Origin: Azadirachta indica
Taxonomy: Eukaryota > Streptophyta > Magnoliopsida > Sapindales > Meliaceae
Reading direction: 5' to 3'
NCBI GenBank assembly: GCA_022749755.1
Contig: CM040445.1
Span: forward strand, 17,691,182-17,755,181
DNA: 64,000 nt
Below the pieces are notes generated by a model. It was not told the origin of the DNA. It saw only the letters and a list, made by a program, of their open reading frames with translations, and ran no database searches. Shown here one piece after another: positions 21,144-31,950 of this stretch (the stretch's first letter is position 1; each line of letters begins with the position of its first letter). A program made the translations under genes and the position numbers.

Positions 21144-21443
21144 TTAAAAAGTTATCCTGTCCTGCATCTCTTCATCTTCTCTATCTACAGTTTTTTTTTT
21201 TTATTTAAAACAAGTAATTGTTATTCCTTCCTAATTTTAAAACGACCTTGTTACGTTTTATTAATTAGATCAGTTAACGTAAAATAAAATAGTATTTAAA
21301 AATAAAGCTAAATAAACTTGCGCAATTAATGCATGGAAATATGATACAATTTACACTTAAGAATATAAAAAATTTACCTATCCTTTTATGTATTTTAGTT
21401 ATTAAAAAGTTATAAAAATAATTAAATTACTTAAAAGATTTAA
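21144..21443. other. Unit 2 spacer between two inserted elements
   Basis: About 300 AT-rich bases that match unit 1 (4985-5240) in blocks. No gene is seen. Confidence 0.5.
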
Positions 21444-22552
21444 GAGATAATAATAGTTTCATCCCTGAACTTTGGAGAAACAACAAATAGATTTTAATAA
21501 ATTTTAACATTTTCATCTTTGTTGTTACATTCATCCATAAAATAATGCTAAAATACAATTTTATCCCTACTAATTAAAATTTTAAGTGGAATTTTATTAT
21601 TTTTTTAAAATTAAATCTGACAGTTTTAAAAAATGGATCCCACTAATATAATAAAATAATAAAAAATTGCATAAAAATAATAATATCATTTTTATTTTTA
21701 TTTTTTCTGCTATAAACACAAATTCCCCAAACCTACAAACCTTTTCATCACCAATCACCATCATCACCACCACCTTCCTCTTTCCTCCCAACCTTGCTCA
21801 AATTCTCCATACCTAAAAGTTCTGCTCCACCATCAATCATCACCATCATCATCACCATCACCACCATTACCCCCCTCATAAAAAATTCTACAAAATTTTT
21901 TCCATCATTAATCACCACCACCACCACCACCACCACCCTCCTTATCAAATCCTCATCCACCATCAGTTATCACCACTACCACCACCCTTATTAAATCTTC
22001 CATCATTGGTTATCACCACCACCACCCTTATCAAATCCTCCTCGTCCATCACTACCTATTATCATCATTAGATCATGATCCAATCTTCTTTCTTCTCCTA
22101 CAAATCCTCCAAACCCACAACTTCACTTCCATTGATCAATACCACCAGCACCATTTTCAAATCCTCCTTCCCCATGGTTTATTGCCATCATCACCATCAC
22201 TATCATCATTAAATCATGATCCAAACCTCTTTCTTTTCTAACAAATCCTCAAACTCACGACTCTTCCTCAAAAAAAAAAAAAAAAAAATCCTATAAAACA
22301 AATTAAGAAAAGATAAAACTAAAAGGAGGAAGGTTGAGAGAAAGAATGAAGGCGAGGGAAATGCATTGACTAAATGTGTATTGGCTTTTTTATGTTGTTT
22401 TAGGGTTTTCTTAGTATAAAGTTAGATTTACCCTTTGAGTTCCTAATAGATACTAACAATTTATAATGTCAGGAATGAAAATATTAAAATTTACCAAAGT
22501 GTATCTTGATTTGTTGTTTTGTCAAAGTTAAGGGACGAAACTATTATTACTC
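21444..22552. mobile_element. TIR element with long inverted ends, unit 2
   Basis: Left end GAGATAATAATAGTTTCATC and right end GACGAAACTATTATTACTC are inverted; the repeat extends about 90 bases (CTTTGGAGAAACAACAAATAG against TTTGTTGTTTTGTCAAAG). Unit 1 lacks it at the matching point (about 5215), so it is an insertion of about 1.1 kb. It has no transposase. The inner part is dominated by a CCA/CAT repeat tract. Flanks AAGATTTAA and AAATATTAA are only loosely similar, so the target duplication is unproven. Confidence 0.6.
21740..22230 (+). repeat. (CCA/CAT)n microsatellite-like tract
   Basis: CAC, CAT and CCA triplets repeat with interruptions, including a pure run of CCA at about 21915-21938. 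The pattern ACCATCATCACCACC recurs at 21760, 21840, 21965, 22010 and 22185, together with CAAATCCTCC and TTTCTTCTCC units, suggesting expansion of a longer repeat. Open frames across it code only His/Thr/Pro or Val/Met runs and are not accepted as genes. Confidence 0.8.
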
Positions 22553-23842
22553 CAAAATATTAATGTAGTAAAAAAAATAATCTTAAATTCAAATGGTACT
22601 ACAATAAACTAAGAATTTGTTTCAGTTTATCCAAAATCTTCTTCAAAATAGGCCTAATCATGCCATTTCTTCTAAATTATATTATAAAATGCATAAAATA
22701 AGATTAAAAAGACCTAAGTGAAATGGACTGAAGAGTATGTAGTATCAATCGAGGCTTCCAGGTTTGTTTTTGCCAATTCTTTTTCTTCAAACCAGAATCT
22801 GGAATAATAATTTCAATATATATTTTTTAAATCACCTTGGAATACTCACCAACAAAAACAAAGAAAAGTATTAATATGGCTGTTAATTCTCAAATTAGAT
22901 TAATTAAGTTTTTTCATATCATAATGGCTACTTTCAATTTTCATAAGTCAGAATGTAGAACATTGGCCCCTTCATCAACAATATTTATGAAAAATAAAAT
23001 ACCAAAAAGAATATTTATTATATATAAGAGCTCATTATTCTCAATCTTGTTCTCTTCCGCTGCGTTTTCTATCATCTTGTAGCTTTTAATGTTCATAGTA
23101 TTTTCATTTGTTGAGTTAAGATTGTTATGATAAAATAAAAAAATCTTGTCTTCTCATATTAACTTGGATCTATATTATTTTGTTTCATTTTAGTTTAGCT
23201 AAGGTCGTTATAACAGCTATATAATAAGTTGTAAAAGTGTCAACTAGGTAGATCAGTTTTACTATAGCGTCAGAGTTGTTGAGGTAAATGGTCCATTAAG
23301 TTTGAATTTTTCTTGTTATTATTTTCGTTTCTCACCGTAGGTTCCAACAAAAATGAAAGAATCAATCCCTAGTACGTATCACATTGGTATTATAGCACGG
23401 GCATGGATTCAACATATGAAAAAGATAACTAAAGTGTACAAGCACTTATACATTTTAATGTGTTCTTTCCAACATTTTTTAATACAAATACAAGTACAAC
23501 ACTCAAGTACTATTTTACTTAGTATATAAATATGTATTAATTTAAAAATTACTCTTAATGTAAATAATTATGATAAGCACCTTTAATACTCATATTTCAC
23601 AATTTAGTTAGCATGGCCAAACGAGGTCTTAATTTTACATGCTAGTAATTAGTAGTGCTACTAATGTATGTTAGATTGTGTAGGTAAATCGATTTGAATC
23701 TGATACCAACTAGTGTTTCACTTTCCATTGATAATGTTTAGCTATTTGCTTTATTCGATTTGAAATGTTTAGGTTTGTGGGTTTGTCTATTATTACAGTC
23801 ACTAACTAGATTTAACTGTAAATGTTTGCATTATGATAAGTT
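22553..23842 (+). other. Unit 2 spacer
   Basis: Matches unit 1 spacer in order (5400-5990, 8560-9140) without the two elements inserted there. It includes a degenerate LTR/primer-site-like junction at 23375-23410 (TATCACATTGGTATTATAGCA). No gene is seen. Confidence 0.5.
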
Positions 23843-24288
23843 GTGGAAGTCTCAACATCCAAGACTAGTAAGCATGGTCGTGCTAAGTGCCACTTTGTTA
23901 CAATTGACACCTTTAATGTTAAAAAGATGGAAGATATTTTGCCTTCTTCTCACAACTACAACGTATGAACAAAATTCTTCTCATTGGTGTTTTTTGTTGT
24001 AACACATAGGAGATTTTGGGTTGAGTTTTCATGCGTTTTTGATTTTACAAGTTCCCCATCTTATATGTCCTAACTGTCAGTTGATTGATATTTCTGAGGA
24101 CGGGATTTGTGAGTTTGTTGACTGAAAATGGGAGCATTGAGGATGATCTAAGGCTCCCAACTAATGAGAATTTGCTTTCCCAGATTAAGGATAGCATTGC
24201 TAAGGGTAAGGATTTGGTTGTGAGTTGCATGTCTTCAATAAGTGAGGAGCAGATTTGTGCCCTCAAGGACATTAGCCTTAAGTCCTAG
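23843..24288 (+). pseudogene. eIF5A gene fragment, with intron and frameshift
   Basis: eIF5A is the hypusinated translation factor that relieves ribosome stalling. The first piece (23843-23965) reads VEVSTSKTSKHGRAKCHFV then KKMEDILPSSHN, the region around the hypusine loop. A stretch of about 85 bases starting GTATGA and ending TTTTACAAG fits an intron. The second piece (24051-24288) reads QLIDISEDG, then LLTENGS, DDLRLPTNENLLSQIKD, GKDLVVS and EEQICALKDI, stop TAG. One extra G near 24102 (GGACGGGATTTG) breaks the frame between EDG and FVSLL. The N-terminal third is absent. The intron shows it derives from a genomic copy. A more deleted version sits in unit 1 (9185), so the relic is part of the ancestral unit. 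Confidence 0.85.
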
Positions 24289-24474
24289 ATCCATTTTCTC
24301 TCATGATTTGCTTTTGTTTTGTGTCCCATCTTATCTCTTTTCTAACTAAAAGAAAGAAAAAAGAATTATCATCTAGATTTTGCCTTGCATGTTTTTACCA
24401 ATGATGATTCTTACTATTGTTGTTGCCTGCAAGATGTGGTGGAGTTTATAGAGTTCAAATTTTGTGATGAATTA

Positions 24475-25070
24475 TGTTGATGTGTAAAATTTATTAATTC
24501 CAACCTCAAACAACAAACTTCATATCTTTTTAGATTGTAAAGAACTCAAGCTTGCCTACAAAACAAGAAAAGGCAAAGAGATAGCCGGCTTGTCTGGCGT
24601 ATACACTCTGATACTTAAATCAGATGGTTTGCTTAAGAGGAGAGAAAATTCAAGCAAGTAATTCTACATAGTTTTTGCTAGGATCAAAAGTCGCATACCT
24701 TTCTTCTCCACTGTCAGGATTTTATGCATATGGGAAATAACTATTTTCAACTATTTTTCTAGTCATATTCCACGTTCTGCCCATAATGGAAGGTGGGAGG
24801 ATGAGCGACGGTCAATGGGTGGAGTACACAACTGAATTTTCACTACGCATGTTGAATATGGTCGGGTAGTATTTTCTTACTCGACCTGGGACACATTGAG
24901 TATGATTGGGTGGTATTTTATACCTGACCTGGGCCAGCTCTTTTACTGTAGGGAATCCTTTGCTTACGATTAGTTTGGCAGGTGTCAGACCAGTGTCAGA
25001 ATATGTTCAAACTCGACTATACAGCACCAGCTAGTCTGATCTTCTTGATGCTCGAGTATTTTCCCAAACA
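24475..25070 (-). repeat. 3' LTR of the gypsy element (left in the window)
   Basis: 596 bases from TGTTGATGTG to CCCAAACA. In the element's own direction it begins TGTTTGGG and ends CATCAACA. It aligns along its full length with 30881-31472 but with many substitutions. It is next to the polypurine tract (25071-25085). Confidence 0.9.
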
Positions 25071-25085
25071 TTAACCCCCCGATTT
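25071..25085 (-). other. Polypurine tract of the gypsy element
   Basis: Read on the minus strand, ATCGGGGGGTTAA lies directly before the LTR start. A purine run at this place primes plus-strand DNA synthesis in LTR retrotransposons and confirms the minus orientation. Confidence 0.75.
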
Positions 25086-25795
25086 CTAGTTAAACGTTGT
25101 TTTACTAGAAACTATTCCATTGATTTTTATTCCGAGCATGAAGTCATGTTGATCATACTGCTGTCATCCTTTCTCTTGCTCCCAGTTAGGGCATGTCGCT
25201 TATATCGTAGGCAATTTCGTCACTTTTTCTAGATCGATTTTTTGTGATATGAGAATGTGACTAATTTAGTTTGGTCGGTATTTTATCGACCAATATGTTT
25301 GCATGTTCTAGATCAATATTTTCTTGGTCTAGAATTGGATTGAAAAATAATTTCGCTGATTGATGAATGATAAAATTGCATAAGGAAAGTTGCTAAAAGC
25401 TGAATTTTATTGATTTATATTTATAACCATGTAACCATACTAGAATAAGAGGTAGTAGACTTTTAACATTTCTGCATTTCATGACTTCTTCACCTCTCTT
25501 ACATTAGGGTGTTGTAATTTATAAACACTTAGCCTTACAACTTTAATAATCTTATAGGTCCTTCCTAGTTTGCTCCAAAGACTTCCTCTCCTAGTTTCTT
25601 CGTGTTCAGGGTGACTTGTCGCAGGACTAAATCACCCTTTCTGAATGCTCTAGAGCGAACCCTATGGTTATAATACTTGGCTAATTTTTGTTGATAGGAG
25701 ATTATTTTTAGTAAAGCCTAATCTCTTTTTTTCTTGAGTAAGTCTAGGTCATTTCGCATATTCTCCTTAATTTGAGCTTCATCGAATTAACTAAC

Positions 25796-26107
25796 TCAAA
25801 ATGTTGGGATTCTGACCTCTACTGGTATTACCACATCAAAGTCCAATGCTAGTGAGAAAGGTGTTTCACCAATTGCAGTTCTTATTGTGGTCCTGTATAT
25901 TCCTTTGTGATTATCCAATTTCTTCTTCAAGGTTTTCTTAATGATCATGTTCACGGCTTCTAGTTGTCCATTGGCTTTTGGATGAGTAGGGGTTACTAAC
26001 CTAAGGTCGATGCTTAAGTTAGAACAGAATCCTTTGAAGTGACTGTTATCAAATTGCTTTTCATTATCTGTAATTAAGACGTGAGGGGCATCGAGTTTGT
26101 AAATCAA
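25796..26107 (-). pseudogene. Integrase core fragment of the gypsy element
   Basis: Reads APHVLITDNEKQFDNSHFKG, then FCSNLSIDLRLVTPTHPKANG QLEAVN in conserved order, and ends with ETPFSLALDF and VIPVEV. These are the second catalytic Asp region and the conserved HPQANGQ-like and GETPF segments of Tat/Athila integrases. Residues normally present between the KG and YRTT segments (about a dozen, usually including LPEVLWA) are missing, and the frame is broken upstream and downstream. Not functional. Confidence 0.85.
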
Positions 26108-26662
26108 ATTTTTTTCTACGAACGCAGTGACCTTTCTTTCAGTGCTAGTGGCTAAATATTTTAGCCTTGGCCCACTTCGTAAAATAAATGACTGCGATCA
26201 TAGCATACTTCATCTGAACTCGTCTCGTGGGTAAAAGCTCGATCAAGTTTAATCCCTATTGGGTAAAAGGCCAGGGGCTAAAGAGTGTGGTCAGCTTTTC
26301 AGGTGGCTGTTTTGGTACATCATGTGAAACTGACATCTTTGACACGATCTCGTGATTTGAATTGCATTCTGGTACAGGATTAGCCAATAATATCCCTGCC
26401 TTATGATTCGGTGTGCCATAGATCAAGCTCCTTCATGATCACCACATATTCCTATGTGGGTTTTTTAAGCCTTGTAGTTTGCTTCTTGTAGGGACAAGCC
26501 CCTTAAATACGGAAGCTCGCATCCTCTTTTGTAGAGTACCCTGTCTACAATGAGGTACCTAGCCGATCCATTCTCAACCCTCTTCACCTCTTATTTATCT
26601 TTGGGCAATTCACCCTTTTGTAAGTATTTCAAAATTGAATCCATCTACAAAATTGAATCCAT

Positions 26663-27142
26663 CTAGGTCGGCTTCTTACCATACTCAAATATATGTATCG
26701 TAGAGGAGCTCTTTTGATCAACACTCTTTGAGGTCAGGAGTTTGATTAGGATTAATCTTGAAATCCTCCCTTGTAATGATGATGTCAGTTTTGCAAGGGC
26801 ATCTGCTCGAGTGTTTTCTCCCCTAGGAACTTGCTCCATGCTGACCTTTTTCATTTTATTTATCAATTATTGGACCTTATCCAAGTAAGCCTGCATATTT
26901 CCTTCTCGAGCCTAGAATTGCCTATTGACTTGATTCACCATCGGTTGTGAATCATCTTTAACCTTCAAATATTGAATTTTGAGTGCCAAGTTCAAGCCAA
27001 CCAGTAATGCCTCATATTCGGCTTCATTGTTTGTGACCTTGAAGTCAAATATCAGCGCGTAAGCTATCTCTTTGTTGTCTGGTCTCACAAAGATAATCTT
27101 TGCTCCTTCTCCTTGCATATTCGAGACATCATCGATGTACAA
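26663..27142 (-). pseudogene. Second (archaeal-type) RNase H domain of the gypsy element
   Basis: Minus-strand frames read MYIDDVSNMQGEGAKIIFV, then KVTNNEAEYEALLVGLNLAL and DDSQPMVNQVN, followed in another frame by MEQVPRGENTRADALAKLTS. This is the additional RNase H of Tat-lineage elements; the D, E (NNEAEYEAL), D (SDSQ-like) and final D (NxxADAL) positions can be recognised, with the domain split by a stop near 26910. Confidence 0.85.
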
Positions 27143-27179
27143 CTACCACTTAGGGTCAGGTGAAGCTTTAGCCTTAAAG

Positions 27180-27643
27180 TGTCTATAGCTTCCCTGATTT
27201 GGCATATTGCGGCATCATGGACTGTTTCGCGGTAAAATTTGCCAAGGCCTGTGCCTTTATTGCATTGTATGGCCTGAAATCGATGTTGAATTCACTAAGC
27301 TCTATGATCTACCTTACCAATCGTTCAAAAAGGTCTAGCTTGTGAAAAATCTGCCTAAGCGATTAGTCTGTTAGAACCATGACCTAATGCGCTTGGAAAT
27401 ATGGTCGTAATTTTTTGGCGGTCAACATGAATACTAGAGGTAATTTCTCTGGAGGCATATACTTGGTTTCAACATTCAGCAATGACTTGTTATTATAATA
27501 GATAGGTCTGTGGACTTTATCATGATCCTGCTTGCCTAACACCGAGCTCACTGTGTAGTCGGAGATAGCTAGATATAAGTAGAAGATGTCTCCAATTTGC
27601 GGACTAACTAAATGCTTAGATTCGCTAAGTAGCGCTTCAATTC
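27180..27643 (-). pseudogene. First RNase H domain of the gypsy element
   Basis: In the minus direction, frames between the reverse transcriptase and the second RNase H read LYLYLAISDYTVSSVLG, then RPIYYNNKSLLNVETKYMP and LVFMLTAKKLRPYFQAH, typical of the RNase H-like domain that follows Ty3/gypsy reverse transcriptase. Several stops interrupt it. Confidence 0.75.
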
Positions 27644-28633
27644 TTAGAAGCTCTCTTCACACTCGTTCGTCCACCATATGTTTTTCTCTTTTTTCATGAC
27701 GTGAAAAAATTGAAAATATCTGTCAGTGACTTTTGAAATAAATCTACTCAAGGTCGCCAGCTTCTTAGTTAAGCTCTGCAACTTTTTCAACGTAGAAGGC
27801 GATTTCATTTTTAAAATTGTCTTGATCTTCTGGGGGTTGGTTTCGATTCCTCTTTCACTAATTAGAAATCTTAGAAACTTTCCCGAACTCACTCTAAAAG
27901 CGTATTTTTTTGAGTTCAGTTTCATCTTATATTTCTTGAAAATCGAGAAAGTTTCTTCTAGGTGCCGAATGTGGTCATCCATGTTCATGGATTTTGTGAT
28001 CATGTCATTTACATTTACTTTCATTGTTTTTTCGATTAAAGGTTTGAACACACGGTTCACTAACCTTTGGAAAGTGGCTTTGGCATTTTTCAATCTAGAA
28101 GGCATTACCTTGTAGCAATATAGCCCTTCATTTGTGATGAAAGCAGTCTTTTTCTGATCAGGTTTATACATCATAATTTGGTTGTATCTCAAAAAAGCAT
28201 CCATGAAGCTTAAAAGTCTATGACCTGCCATTGCATCCATTAATTGGTAAATTCTTGGAAGTGAGAACTTATCCTTGAGGCACGCCTTGCTCAGATCTGT
28301 AAAGTCTATACACATCTTCCACTTTTCGCTTGACTTCTTCACCATGATCACATTGGTGATCCATTCCGGGTAATGAAGCTCTCTGATGAAGTCGGCTTTT
28401 AAGAGTTTATCGACCTCCACTCGGATCTCTTAGTTTCTTTCTTGATTAAACATTCTTCTTTTCTTCTTCAAAGGTTTGAAGGTAAGATTCGTTGCAAGAT
28501 GGTGGAATATTATTCTAGGGTCGATACCAGGTATGTCATCATGTGTCCAGGTGAAAACATCCGCGTGTTTTTTAAAAAACTTCTCCATTTTCCTTTTCTT
28601 CTTTTCTTGTAACCGAGATCCAATTTTGTTCAC
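27644..28633 (-). pseudogene. Reverse transcriptase of the gypsy element, active site mutated
   Basis: Two frames. 28633-28430 holds the run-up (ADVFTWTHDDIPGIDPRII, cf. ...F.W...DMPGIDP in Tat elements). 28420-27644 holds the palm and fingers: WKMCIDFTDLSKACLKDKF, LLSFMDAFLRYNQIMM, KTAFITNEGLYCYKVMP. The first catalytic Asp (FMDA) is present, but the YVDD box reads VNVNDM, so Tyr and one of the two essential Asp residues are replaced by Asn. The thumb-side segment FLRFLISERGIETNPQKI is present. Together with stops, this copy cannot make active enzyme. Confidence 0.9.
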
Positions 28634-28893
28634 CTTTTGTGGGTTCTCTTGGTTTAAAACAACTTCTTCTGGTTATTCGTTAGACTCAGCTACAGATCTG
28701 CCGTCGTCCTAACTACGTTTTGATTTCAGCTGCCGCAGGATTCTTTTATGCTCTCTACTATCATTACCTTCATCTATACCCTTTTATATTTTGACTTTGA
28801 GTAGTGATTTAGTACGTTTACCTCGAAGAGATTGTGAAGCAATTCCTTACTTGTTTTTAGTCTCCTTGAACCATACCAATTACCTCTGCTACT

Positions 28894-29319
28894 TCAAATT
28901 TGAGATTTAGGTAATGGATGTTTTCTACATCGTTGGTTAATTTTAGGAACAGCCTTCCTAAAATTATGGAATACGGCATTTTTAAGCCGACCTCCTGAAA
29001 AGTTATCATGGTGGTCTTCTAATAAGGTAGACCTCTTATCTGGATTCATCTTCAACGGTCGAGGATCCAATGCCAGCAACCTCAAATATTTGATATCCTC
29101 ATAGAAATCAGCTAAAGATGAATTAAGCAGTGTCAATTTTCTCCTGTCTTGCACTTGCACAACTCTCTTTGCACCTTTCTTTATCGGTGGCAGGAGTTTG
29201 TCTTTCTCAGGTGCTTTACCACCCGACTGATCAGCTCTTAGCCTTTGGTAGTTTTGCTCCCTTTTTGGTCTGGGTTTTCTAACGTGAGAGCTTTCCCTTT
29301 TCTTGTCCCGCGCTTGCAA
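28894..29319 (-). pseudogene. Gag C-terminal / protease linker region of the gypsy element
   Basis: A 141-codon minus-strand frame between gag and reverse transcriptase, rich in Lys and Arg with LRLLALDPRPLKMNPDKRS and EDHHDNFSGGRLKNAVF. The NPDKR...HHD pattern resembles the region after gag in Tat elements. No intact protease D(T/S)G motif was found by eye. Broken by frameshifts on both sides. Confidence 0.5.
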
Positions 29320-29579
29320 GGTGATCGATTTTTCGCGAGACCACTCACCCTTTCCTCTTTTTTCCTGAAGAGAACTTGATCTTCTATTTGAATCTAGTCA
29401 AATATTTCTTTATGAGCTTACTTATAGGTTGTCACATTACTTTTATAGATCATGTACTAGGCTATCTCCATACAAAATCCCTTCCTCAATCCTTCTAACA
29501 CCAAAGGATGATCAAAGACTGCTAACTCCATAACCTAATCATGGTACCTCTTAGAGAAACTCAAAATTTCTCCCCGACC

Positions 29580-29993
29580 TTACCTCAACATCAATAGAGA
29601 GCTAATGCTTTTGTGGGTCGGTGCTACTCCTCTAAACTTGTTAGTGAACATATCACATAACTGAGAAAAATTTCCAATCAAATCTGGCTTCAGGCTCTTG
29701 AAACATTTTCGGACTTGTCCCTTTAACGTCAGGGGAAAAAGTTGATACATCTGGAGCTCAATCAAATCTTGAATATGCATCATTTCTTTAAATAGCTCCA
29801 CATGTGAAATTGGGCCAAATTTCCTCATATAAGAGGTAATTTGTGGCATTTTGAATTTTCTTAAAAGAGCCAACTTTTGGATTTCTCTAGTAAAAAGAGA
29901 TCTAAGGTTTATTTTGATAATAGTTCCCTCTTGTTCATCCCGCTTCTTCTTTGCATCAAATTTCTCTAGTAGTTTTTTGAGACATTCTTCCAT
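29580..29993 (-). pseudogene. Gag domain of the gypsy element
   Basis: Reads LFTREIQKLALLRKFKMPQI, then FPLTLKGQVRKCFKSLKPD and FSQLCDMFTNKFRG. This matches the Tat-lineage gag pattern (PFT.EI....P..FK.P.., FP.TLKG.A..WF..L and FSQL...F...F). Upstream frames (30187-30485) are basic and low in similarity, probably the start of gag or the leader. Confidence 0.8.
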
Positions 29994-30880
29994 CTCTTGC
30001 TTGTTAATTACCTAAGAAGCACGATTTTCCTCTTGAATTTCTTCCAACCTTATATCTTGCTTAGCCTTAGGTAAATTTGCATGCATCAAAGGTTCCTTTT
30101 CCTTCTGTCGCTTCTGGTTCCAGTATGAAAGCATATTGTATGAATGCAAGCTTTGCTCAACAATGCACTTTAAATTATTTCTCCGGTTATGTTGACCATG
30201 TAGAGATCATGGCGTTGGATCCCCTCGTATGGTAATAGGCGTAAAGAGACTTGGATTTCACAATTTTGCGTAGGTTGCCTACTCCACAACCTTTCTTTTC
30301 CCATTCCGGGGTGGGATATGTCTTTTTTTTTTGTGAGGGCTTGGCTTTTGGTAGGTCGTGGTCACCGTTGTTACTTTTAGAGCACATTCCTCGAGGACCG
30401 CCATCTTCTTTCTCATGTTCAAGTTTTGGCACACTGCTTTCTTTATTCTCCATTGTCGTGTTATTCTACATTGATCTCCCTGCACCTTGTCTTAGTATTT
30501 GCTTTAACTCTTCCAACTCTTTTAACAGATCCACCGTCGTATCCTCCAACCTTGCCATTTTTTTGTCCTTTTTGACGTGAGAATGATGGCTATCTTCCAA
30601 CTCTCATCGCAACTAATTCGCTTTACTCGGATCTGATCAAATCGTTAGCTGGCTAGGTGGCTACAGATCTGAATTGGTTCGCAAGTTGGATTCCTCCTAG
30701 TTTGGGATTTCTCGCTGTTTCTCTTTATATGGATGAAAATCCCTGGAATCATCCTACAATAAACCTTTCTCCGTCAATCGTGGTCTAGCCGGATGGTGCT
30801 TATCCTTTGTAGCCATCTTCAGTTCAACCTTTAAAACTCGACAATTGGCTTCTTGCTCGTTCCCTACAAACGGCGCTAGT

Positions 30881-31472
30881 TGTTGATGTCGAAAATTTGT
30901 TAATTCTGACCTCAAACAATATACTTTGAATCTTTTTAAATTGTAAAGAACTTAAGCTTGCTTGCAAAACAAAAGAAGTCTTAAAGATAGTCATCTTACC
31001 TAATGTATGCACTTCATTGCTTAAGTCAAATAGTTTACTTAAAGGAGAGAAAAGTTTAAGCAAGTAATTCTGTAAAGTTTTTGCTAAGATCAAGAGTCGT
31101 GTACCTTTGTTCTTCAGTGCTGGGATTTTATGGACATAGGAAATACTGTTTTAAGCTATTTTTCAAACCACGTTCCATGTTCTCCTTACGATGAAAGGTG
31201 GAAGGACAAGCGGTTAGTTGGTAGAGTGCATAACTAAATTTCCGCTACCTACGTTGAATATGGTCGGGTGGTATTTTCCTATCTGACCTAAGACGCATTG
31301 AGTACGATTGGGTGGTACTTTATATCTGACTTGGGCTAGCTCTTTTACTATGGTGAATTCTTTGCTTATGCTCAGTTTGGCAGGTGTTAGAACAATCTCG
31401 AAATATGTTCAAACCTAACCATGCAGCACCTATTAGTCTAGCCTACTTGATGCTCGGATATTTTTCCAAACA
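30881..31472 (-). repeat. 5' LTR of the gypsy element (right in the window)
   Basis: 592 bases from TGTTGATGTC to TTTCCAAACA. In the element's direction it is followed by ACTAGCGCCGTTTGTAGGGA (minus strand from 30880 down). That sequence resembles the GGCGCCGTCTGTGGGAA primer-site context common in Tat elements. I do not assign the tRNA. Confidence 0.88.
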
Positions 31473-31477
31473 AATTA

Positions 31478-31950
31478 AAATTGTTTTTGTTTTATCATTT
31501 TTTAGATTGTCCGCTCGCACTTTTTAGTATTGTTTTTTTTTTCCAGTTTTACTTAATTTTGTTAAGGAAAGTTTATATTCTTTTTACATTAAAATTGAGT
31601 TCTTTCAATCAAATATTACATGATATTGGTATAATTTTTTTGTTTTGGCTTTTTTGACAATTTATGCTTATATCAAAATTCTTTTTCATATTAAAGTAGT
31701 AGTTGAAGATTATTGTTTAAACATGCATTTAAAAAATTACAAAATTAATATTTATGTAATTATGAATACAAAATTTGTACATATTAGTCAGTGCTTGTTT
31801 AATTTTGTTTTTTCATTAGCTAAAAGGATTTTTTTCTCATGATAAAAGCCTTTTTAAAATTTTTGATGTCATTTGATTAACACTAGAAAAAAGGCTTTTA
31901 GAAATTAAAAAGGTTGTTTTTCCTTTTATGAAAGAAGCCCAAAAATTTAA
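31478..31950. other. Unit 2/3 spacer and left part of a TIR-like segment around the CACTA
   Basis: 31478-31775 continues the spacer of unit 1 (9395-9720). From about 31790 it departs (GTGCTTGTTTAATTTTG ... AAAGCCTTTTT ... AAAAAGGCTTTTAG ... AAGAAGCCC). The right side of the CACTA (40033-40310) has related A/T-rich sequence with TAAAAGCTTTACATGTAAAA and ends where spacer similarity resumes (40312). The CACTA therefore seems to sit inside an older, smaller element of roughly 0.4 kb. The nature of that element is uncertain. Confidence 0.4.

Larger units (their letters stand above)
24475..31472 (-). mobile_element. Ty3/gypsy LTR retrotransposon, Tat lineage, decayed, 6998 bp
   Basis: Bounded by TGTTGATG and CCAAACA with a 5-bp target duplication AATTA at 24470-24474 and 31473-31477. 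LTRs are 24475-25070 and 30881-31472. Genes lie on the minus strand in the order gag, protease/linker, reverse transcriptase, RNase H, a second RNase H, integrase, which is the Ty3/gypsy order; the second RNase H is typical of the Tat/Ogre lineage. Removing the element rejoins unit 2 spacer exactly as in unit 1 (9385-9400). The LTRs differ at many positions and every gene has stops or deletions, so it is an old, immobile copy. Confidence 0.92.

Noticed and set aside
21748..21994. His/Thr or Val-rich frames on both strands
   Set aside because: They come from the CCA/CAT repeat tract.
21740..22230. CRISPR-like array in the repeated triplet region
   Set aside because: Repeats are simple trinucleotides without regular spacers, and the genome is eukaryotic.
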